Positions 1 through 5,551 of a stretch of DNA of 9,957 nucleotides are shown here, piece after piece. A program made the position numbers and the translations under genes. The DNA lies in the NCBI GenBank assembly GCA_022711695.1, contig JAKLEJ010000097.1, positions 1-9,957 on the forward strand, in the 5' to 3' direction. The notes below the pieces were generated by a model, which saw only the letters and a program-made list of their open reading frames with translations, ran no database searches and was not told the DNA's origin. Positions within the stretch are counted from its first letter, which is position 1; each line of letters starts with the position of its first letter. This DNA is from Verrucomicrobiota bacterium (GTDB lineage Bacteria; Verrucomicrobiota; Verrucomicrobiia; Limisphaerales; JACRJZ01).

Positions 1-2113
1 GCGAAACCACCATGGCCACGGCTCGATTCTGCCCCTCGCCGGAGGGCAGGGTCGAGACATGCCGGGCGGCCTCCTCGGGCGAAGCCTGCGCCCAGCCTCC
101 CAGCACGTTCGCCAGGGCGCTGTTGCGCCCCTCGTTTTCCGGCAAGCCCTGGGCCCACGCCAGCGCCGCGCTCGCATCGGATGCAGCCCAGGTGCGTCCC
201 ACCTGCCCCAGCAGGCTCTCCCGCGCCGCCCCTGCTGCCAGGGCCTGAATGTAGCCGGCCGCCGCTTTCGGGTCGGTCTCCGCCCAGCGGTAACTCACCG
301 ACCTCAGGGCTTCCTCGCGCGCCTTGCCCTCGGGCAATTGCTGCATCCACGCCAGGGCGCCGCTGAGGTCCTGGTGCGACCATTGCGAGGCCAGGCTCCG
401 GATCATGTCGGTCTGGGCCGAACCCACGGGCATGGCGGAGACCATCTCCGCGGCTGCCTGGGGGCTCGACTGCATGAGTTGATAGATCACCCCGCGGGTG
501 GCGTCGTTTTTGGCGGGACCCGCCGGCAGGGTCTTGATCCACTCCGCGGCCGCCGTGCTGTCCTGGGCCGCCCACTGGTTGGCGAGCGCGCTGATCGTGC
601 TGTTGCGCGCCGAACCCGGCGGAAGGCCGAGGGCGTAGGTGGCCGCGGCGGCGGGATCGGTCTCCGCCCAGCTCGAGACGATGTTCTGCAGCGCCTGGTT
701 GCGCGCCTGCCCCGTGGGCAGACTCTGCGCCCAGGTGAGCGCCGCGCTGGGATCCTCGGCGGCCCAGCGGCTTGCCAGGGTGTTGATCATGCCGTCCCGG
801 GAAGGTCCGGCGGGCTGGGTCAGAACAAAACCGGCGGCCGCCGCCGCGTCCGTTTGCGCCCAGGCCCCCACGATGTTGGCCAGCGCGTTGTTCCGCGACC
901 GGCCCGGGCCGAGGCTTTCCGCCCAGGCCAGCGCCGACTTGGCGTCGCTTTGCGCCCACTGGGAGGCGATGTTGCCGACCAGGTTGTCGCGGGCGTTGCC
1001 GGCCGGCAACCCGGCGGCGTAGGCCGCCGCGCTCTGCGGGTCCTGCTGCGCCCACTGGTAGCCGAAGTGATCCAGCGCCGCCTGGCGCGCGCGCTCATCG
1101 GGCAGTTGCCGCACCCACGCAATGGCGGCGTTCAAATCCCGATTGGCCAGTTGCGAAGCCACGCTGCCCAGGGCCTGGTTGCGCAGGTCGCCCGCTGGCA
1201 GCGAAAGCGCGAACTCGCCGGCTTTCTGCGGGTCGGCCTGGGCAAGCCCATAGACCGCCGAACGAATCCACTCGCGTTTGCGCTCGCCCTCGGGGAGCCC
1301 TTTCAGATGGGCGATGGCTGCCGCGGCGTCTTTCGAAGCCCATTGGGTGAGCAGACTGGAATACAGGTAATTGCGCGCCGGCAGCACCTTGCGGGCCGCA
1401 GCCAGGGCCGCCGCCGGGTCTTTGTCCATCCAGGCGCGCAGCACAGCGCCAAAGACCTCCTGCCGGTTGGCCCCGAGGGCCAGTTCCTGCGCCAGGTCCA
1501 GCGCCCCTTGCGGATCCTGCCGCGCTTTGGCCGCGAGCACGGCCGAGAGGGACTGGATTCGCAGTTGGCCCGCCGGGAGCTTTTTGGCGTAGTCCAGCGC
1601 GCCCTCCAGATCGGTGTCGGCCCAGCAGGAAATCGCTGCCTGGATCGCCTGGGTGCGGTCGTTGGACACCGGCAGGCTTTCGCCCCAGGCCAGCACCGCT
1701 TTGGGGTCCGCTTCCGCCCAGCGCAGGAGCAGCCGGCTCATGAGGCTGTACTTGCGGTCGGGCGAACGTTTCTGCAGCCAGGCCGCCGCCGCCGGGATGT
1801 CCGCCAGTTCAATCGAGTCCGCCAGCCGCCCCAGCAATTGCTCGCGTCGGAGGTAATTGGGCTCGGCCAGCACTGCCTGAAGAGCGCTTTCCAGATTGTC
1901 GATTCCCACTCGGGCGCCCGAAGAGCCGACCCTGGGCGGGTTCTTCGGGCTGCCATGCGAAACCGACGAAGCCGCCTTGGGTGATGGGGCCGCGCCCGGG
2001 AGCGCGTCCGCAACTGGAGCGGAATTGCCGGACCCGAGAAAAAGCCGGCCCATTGCCAGGCCCGCAATGAACCCGGCGGCCAGGAACACCGGCGCCGCCC
2101 ACTTCCTGCTCAT
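1..2113 (-). CDS. Membrane-anchored alpha-helical repeat protein (at least 18 x 32 residues), C-terminus beyond window
   Basis: The minus strand reads from an ATG at 2113 to the window edge without a stop (704 codons), so the gene is partial at its 3' end. Residues 6-27 are hydrophobic after a basic MSRK start, which fits a signal anchor or an uncleaved signal peptide. Residues 30-70 are a Pro/Ala/Ser-rich linker. From residue 132 onward come 18 consecutive units of 32 residues (one of 30), usually with W-A at positions 1-2, D-P at 5-6, small residues at 8-9, L-P at 16-17, G at 19, R at 22 and a hydrophobic second half. Each unit looks like a two-helix hairpin, so the whole is probably an alpha-solenoid outside the cytoplasmic membrane, a likely protein-binding scaffold. 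Similar repeat proteins are, to my knowledge, common and uncharacterised in Verrucomicrobiota. It starts 3 bases after the fabI stop, with a weak GGGGAT ribosome site inside the fabI end, so it is probably co-transcribed. Function unknown; no catalytic motif seen. Confidence 0.88.
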   Translation of the reverse strand, partial: MSRKWAAPVFLAAGFIAGLAMGRLFLGSGNSAPVADALPGAAPSPKAASSVSHGSPKNPPRVGSSGARVGIDNLESALQAVLAEPNYLRREQLLGRLADSIELADIPAAAAWLQKRSPDRKYSLMSRLLLRWAEADPKAVLAWGESLPVSNDRTQAIQAAISCWADTDLEGALDYAKKLPAGQLRIQSLSAVLAAKARQDPQGALDLAQELALGANRQEVFGAVLRAWMDKDPAAALAAARKVLPARNYLYSSLLTQWASKDAAAAIAHLKGLPEGERKREWIRSAVYGLAQADPQKAGEFALSLPAGDLRNQALGSVASQLANRDLNAAIAWVRQLPDERARQAALDHFGYQWAQQDPQSAAAYAAGLPAGNARDNLVGNIASQWAQSDAKSALAWAESLGPGRSRNNALANIVGAWAQTDAAAAAGFVLTQPAGPSRDGMINTLASRWAAEDPSAALTWAQSLPTGQARNQALQNIVSSWAETDPAAAATYALGLPPGSARNSTISALANQWAAQDSTAAAEWIKTLPAGPAKNDATRGVIYQLMQSSPQAAAEMVSAMPVGSAQTDMIRSLASQWSHQDLSGALAWMQQLPEGKAREEALRSVSYRWAETDPKAAAGYIQALAAGAARESLLGQVGRTWAASDASAALAWAQGLPENEGRNSALANVLGGWAQASPEEAARHVSTLPSGEGQNRAVAMVVS
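2..1720 (-). repeat. Tandem 96-bp coding repeat array (18 units)
   Basis: The coding sequence repeats with a 96-base period, each unit encoding 32 residues; unit 4 (residues 228-257) is 6 bases shorter. Fourteen of the 18 units start with Trp, three with Leu (units 6, 7, 14) and one with Lys (unit 3). Units 8-13 and 15-18 are the closest to the consensus, while units 3, 4 and 14 are the most degenerate. The array continues beyond the left edge. The units are diverged at the nucleotide level, so the array looks old rather than recently expanded. Confidence 0.9.
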
Positions 2114-2116
2114 CGG

Positions 2117-2887
2117 TCACATCCCCATGATCTGGTAGCCGCAATCGACATAGAGCACCTGGCCGGTGATGGCCGCGGCGCCATCGCTGGCGAGGAAGGT
2201 CCCCGTGGCGCCCAGTTCGTCCGGCACGACATTGCGTTTGAGCGGCGAGCGGGCCTCGTATTCGCGCAGCATCTCGCTGAAGCCGCTGATGCCGCGGGCG
2301 GCCAGCGTGTTCACCGGGCCGGCGCTGATGCAGTTGACGCGGATTCGCTGCGATCCCAGGTCGTAGGCCAGGTATCGGGTCGAGGCTTCGAGCGAGGCCT
2401 TCGCCACCCCCATGACATTGTAATGTGGCACCACTTTCTCGGCGCCGTAGTAGCTCATTCCCAGGATGCTGCCGCCTTCGGTCATCAGGGGCGCGGCCGC
2501 TCGCGCCAGCGCCACCAGCGAGTAGGCGCTGACGTCGTGCGCGATTCGAAACGCCTCGCGGCTGGTATCCACAAACCGCCCCTCCAGGGCGTCCCTCGGG
2601 GCAAAGGCCACCGAATGGAGGAGCAGGTGCAGTTTGCCGAAGGCCCGCCCGACCTCCTCGAACACTCCGGCGACCTCCTCGTCCCGCGTGACATCGCAGG
2701 GCAGGATCAGCGTGTCCGCCCCAAAGGCCCCCGCCAGTTCCTCGACGTTCTCCTTGAGGCGCTGCCCCTGGTAAGTGAAGGCCAGCTTCGCTCCCGCGGC
2801 CGCCCACGCCTGCGCAATAGCCCAGGCGATGGAGCGCTTGTTGGCCACGCCAAATACGATCCCCAGTTTTCCTTCCAAGAGTGACAT
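2117..2887 (-). CDS. fabI: Enoyl-[acyl-carrier-protein] reductase (NADH), FabI type
   Basis: This cytoplasmic short-chain dehydrogenase/reductase carries out the last reduction of each fatty-acid elongation cycle, turning trans-2-enoyl-ACP into acyl-ACP with NAD(P)H. The 256-residue product is the normal length for FabI. It has the FabI-type nucleotide-binding start (GVANKRSIAWAIAQ, residues 13-26), the SYYGAE segment (145-150) and the YNVMGVAK active site with Tyr156 and Lys163, the same numbering as E. coli FabI. The C-terminal TGQVLYVDCGYQIMGM is also typical. I chose the ATG at 2887, giving MSLLEGKLGIVFGV, because it matches the usual FabI N-terminus; an in-frame upstream start at 2926 would add 13 unconserved residues. 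No strong Shine-Dalgarno is visible. It is the first gene of a minus-strand pair with the repeat protein and is divergent from the GH38-like gene. Confidence 0.96.
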   Translation of the reverse strand: MSLLEGKLGIVFGVANKRSIAWAIAQAWAAAGAKLAFTYQGQRLKENVEELAGAFGADTLILPCDVTRDEEVAGVFEEVGRAFGKLHLLLHSVAFAPRDALEGRFVDTSREAFRIAHDVSAYSLVALARAAAPLMTEGGSILGMSYYGAEKVVPHYNVMGVAKASLEASTRYLAYDLGSQRIRVNCISAGPVNTLAARGISGFSEMLREYEARSPLKRNVVPDELGATGTFLASDGAAAITGQVLYVDCGYQIMGM

Positions 2888-2922
2888 AATGCCCGATCTG
2901 TGAAATATGCCCGTTGCCGCTA

Positions 2923-2951
2923 TCAATAAGCCGGATCGTCCGGCGTGGCAA
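2923..2951 (-). promoter_or_regulatory. Possible fabI promoter (weak)
   Basis: On the minus strand TTGCCA (2951-2946) resembles a -35 box (5 of 6 to TTGACA) and lies 17 bases from TATTGA (2928-2923), a poor -10 match (3 of 6). It would place the transcript start about 30 bases before the fabI ATG. The palindrome at 2930-2944 fills the spacer. The -10 match is weak and promoters in this group are poorly known, so this is only a candidate. Confidence 0.2.
2930..2944. promoter_or_regulatory. Perfect inverted repeat in divergent intergenic region (possible operator)
   Basis: GCCGGA-TCG-TCCGGC is a perfect 6-bp inverted repeat around a 3-base centre. It lies in the 123-base region between the divergent fabI and GH38-like genes, where a regulator could act on both. 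In GC-rich DNA such short palindromes occur by chance, and no second copy was noticed in the window. Confidence 0.25.
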
Positions 2952-3010
2952 GCCTCTCCCTGAACGGAGATTTGGGCTTGAATCGAGGCGTGGGTGGGAC
3001 ACCATCCGGC

Positions 3011-5551
3011 ATGGGATCGAGATCAGCGTTTGCCGGGCTGTTGCTGGGCTGGGGAGCTGTCCTGGCTTGCATGGGCGGCACTTCGCCGGCGGAGGAGCCG
3101 GCCATCCGGAAGCTCTACTTCGTTCATTTCTCCCACGCCGATGTGGGTTTCACCGACCAGCCTTCGGTCTGCCGCGAGCTTTACCGGCGCTACCTGGACG
3201 TGGCCGTGGATGCGGCGCTCGAGTCCCGCCGGGGGACGGGCGAGCGGCAGTTCTTCTGGACGGTGGAATCGACGATCGCCCTGGCGGACTGGTGGGAGAA
3301 AGCCACTGCGGCCCGGCGCAAGGACCTGCTGAGGGCGGTGCGCAGCGGTCAGATGGACGTGGCGGCGCTGCCGTTCAACCAGACGCCTTTTCTGGACGCG
3401 GCGCAATGGCGGACGATGCTCGACTGGTTGCCGCCCGAGGTGTGGCGGGCGGTCGAGCCCCGGGTGGCAGTGCAGAACGACGTGAACGGCATGCCGCGGG
3501 CGGGGGCGGTGGCGCTCCTGGATCGCGGCGTCACGCGCCTGTTCATGTGCATCAACTCGGACAGCGGCGGGCCGCCGCTGGCGCGCCCGGGGGCGTTCTG
3601 GTGGAGAATGCCTGACGGCCGCCGGATGTTCGTCTGGCTGAACGACTCCTACCCGAACGGGTATTTCTATTTCGAGCCCCACGAGTGGCGGCGCGGCCCC
3701 GTTCCGCAGGCGGCCGACACCCGCTACCGGCCGCCCCGGGCCGGCGATTTTCTGCGCACGGACGAGGCCTCGCTGCGGGCGGCGCACCGGCATTGTCTCG
3801 AGCGGCTCCGGGCGCTCAAGGCCGGAGGATATCCTTACGAAGTGCTGGCCACAGCGATGACCAGCCAGTGGCGGATGGACAACGACCCGCCCTGGCCGCC
3901 CTTGGCCGAGTTCGTGGCCGCCTGGAACCGGCTCGGTCTGAAGCCGGAGATTGTCTTCACCACCGCCACGCGGGCCCTGGAGGCGATGGAGAAGGAGATC
4001 GGCGACAAGATTCCCGAGCATCGCGGCGAGTTCACCGACTGGTGGGCCAACGGCACGGGGAGCGCCCCGCGCGAAGTCGCCGCCAGCCGCCGGGCCAAAC
4101 GCTTCTTGAGCGCCGCCCATTCGCCCCTCTTTGGAGAGTGGAATGCGGCAGGCCGGGCGGCCGCGCGCGAGATCAGCCAGGACCTGTGCCTCTTCGATGA
4201 GCACACCTGGGGTTCGAGCCTGAGCGTGGCGCTGCCCGACGCCATCGAGACCCGCGCGCAATTCGCGGAGAAGGCCCTCCTGGCCTATCGGCCGATGGCC
4301 CGCGCCGAATGGCTGCTTTCGCAGCGCGCGCGCCTGCGCTGGGCCGAGGGGCCGGCCGGCGTGATTGTGGCCAACCCGTCCGCCGCGCCCTTCAGCGGCT
4401 GGGTCAGCCTGGTCGCCACGGCCTTGCGGGAGGACTGGCAATCCGTCGAGACCGCCGAGGCGGGCTCTGGCGGGCGCCCTGGCGGCCGCGAGCCGTTGCT
4501 GTTCGAAGCCGGCCTCGAGCCGTGGGGACGCCCCCGCGGCGCCAACGATCTGAGCCGGGAGAACCTCTCGGCGACCTTTTCGGACCAGGCGCCTCGCAAG
4601 GTCGTCAAGTTCTGGGTGGACAATCTGCCGCCGCACAGCCATCGCGTGATGCGGTTCAGTCGCGCGGCCGGCGAGCCCGCCCCGGCCAGGGCGGGCCGGC
4701 CGGCGGTCGAGCTGGATGCAACCGGCTGGCCGTCCCGCGCGCGTTGGCCGGGCATGTCCAAACCGCTGTTCGAGGCCGGGCTCGGGGATTTCCTCTCGGT
4801 GCAGGTCAACGGGTTTGCCCCGCCCTGGATTTTGAGCGATATGGCCAACAGCGGCAGCGCCCGCCAGCGCGACGAGCTGCGCCAGAAACACATCCAGGAG
4901 GTGAGCGCGCGGGCGCAGGGGCGGGCCTCGGTCGAGGAGACGGCTCATACGCTCCGCTACTCGCAGTGGTTGGAGCATCCGCGGCTGCGCTGGTGTACGC
5001 GCCAGCTCGAGCTGTGGAAGGGGACCCCGCGCGCCCGGTTGGTTCTGCGCTTTGACCGTCTTTCCTCGCCGGCTCCGGAGGCGTTCTTCGCGGTCTTTCT
5101 GTTTCCCTGCGAGGGCGTGCTGCCGCGCCTGAGCGCGGGGGGCATGCCGTTTGTGCCCTTTGAAGACCAGTTGCCGGGGAGCTGCCGGGATTACTTCGCG
5201 GCCGACGGTTGGGCTCATTATCCCGCGCCGGACGGACACTGGTTGTGGGTGAGCCGCGACGCGCCGCTGGTCACCTTCGATTCGCCGCAGGTCTGGACCC
5301 GCCGGCAGACCGCGCCGGGCCGGCCGCAGCGCCTGCTCTCGATGCTGTTCAACAACTTCTGGTACACGAACTTTGCGGCGGACGAAAATGGCGCCATGGA
5401 ATTCGCCTTCGACCTTTCCTGGGACGCTTCCGGGCAGGCGCCCGCCAATCTGCGGCAGCGGGGCGAGGCTGCCTTCGTCGAACCGGTGGTGCTCATCAAT
5501 CCGAGCTTGAAAGAGGATCCCCGGATTCTCCGGCATCTTTACACTCCATGA
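3011..5551 (+). CDS. Secreted GH38-like (DUF5054-type) glycoside hydrolase, putative metal-dependent alpha-mannosidase relative
   Basis: The 846-residue product begins MGSR followed by a hydrophobic stretch (residues 6-19), so it is exported. Cleavage could follow Ala27 (TSPA|EEP); VLAC at 17-20 is a poor lipobox. I prefer the ATG at 3011 to the in-frame GTG at 2945 because it puts the signal peptide at the very N-terminus. The N-terminal half follows the GH38 fold order: FSHADVGFTD (40-49), FFWTVES (81-87), a Q-x-D-x-x-G segment (155-160) and DEHTWG (396-401). By comparison with Golgi mannosidase II (zinc ligands H90, D92, D204, H471), the candidate ligands are His42, Asp44, Asp157 and His398, with Asp157 also the candidate nucleophile. 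The second half (about 450-846) is beta-rich, as expected for the C-terminal domains of GH38-type enzymes. HTWG is, to my recollection, typical of DUF5054 relatives. The substrate is unknown; an alpha-linked mannoside or related glycan is an inference. Its stop overlaps the next gene's start. Confidence 0.8.
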   Translation: MGSRSAFAGLLLGWGAVLACMGGTSPAEEPAIRKLYFVHFSHADVGFTDQPSVCRELYRRYLDVAVDAALESRRGTGERQFFWTVESTIALADWWEKATAARRKDLLRAVRSGQMDVAALPFNQTPFLDAAQWRTMLDWLPPEVWRAVEPRVAVQNDVNGMPRAGAVALLDRGVTRLFMCINSDSGGPPLARPGAFWWRMPDGRRMFVWLNDSYPNGYFYFEPHEWRRGPVPQAADTRYRPPRAGDFLRTDEASLRAAHRHCLERLRALKAGGYPYEVLATAMTSQWRMDNDPPWPPLAEFVAAWNRLGLKPEIVFTTATRALEAMEKEIGDKIPEHRGEFTDWWANGTGSAPREVAASRRAKRFLSAAHSPLFGEWNAAGRAAAREISQDLCLFDEHTWGSSLSVALPDAIETRAQFAEKALLAYRPMARAEWLLSQRARLRWAEGPAGVIVANPSAAPFSGWVSLVATALREDWQSVETAEAGSGGRPGGREPLLFEAGLEPWGRPRGANDLSRENLSATFSDQAPRKVVKFWVDNLPPHSHRVMRFSRAAGEPAPARAGRPAVELDATGWPSRARWPGMSKPLFEAGLGDFLSVQVNGFAPPWILSDMANSGSARQRDELRQKHIQEVSARAQGRASVEETAHTLRYSQWLEHPRLRWCTRQLELWKGTPRARLVLRFDRLSSPAPEAFFAVFLFPCEGVLPRLSAGGMPFVPFEDQLPGSCRDYFAADGWAHYPAPDGHWLWVSRDAPLVTFDSPQVWTRRQTAPGRPQRLLSMLFNNFWYTNFAADENGAMEFAFDLSWDASGQAPANLRQRGEAAFVEPVVLINPSLKEDPRILRHLYTP
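5548..5551 (+). promoter_or_regulatory. ATGA start/stop overlap (translational coupling)
   Basis: The ATG of the heme-protein gene and the TGA of the GH38-like gene share ATGA. No Shine-Dalgarno lies just before this ATG (the nearest purine-rich tract, AAAGAGGA, is about 30 bases upstream), so the second gene probably depends on ribosomes that finish the first. Confidence 0.75.

Noticed and set aside
59..1984. 641-codon open frame on the plus strand
   Set aside because: It is antisense to the repeat-protein gene. Its apparent repeats and Arg/Pro/Gly-rich composition come from reading the 96-base units backwards in GC-rich DNA; the minus strand shows a coherent signal anchor and helical repeats.
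1809..3005. 398-codon minus-strand frame across fabI
   Set aside because: It is out of frame with fabI and the repeat protein and spans both; both real genes are clear in another frame.
2945..3010. Upstream GTG start for the GH38-like gene
   Set aside because: It would put 22 polar residues before the signal peptide and has no ribosome site; the ATG at 3011 gives a standard export signal.
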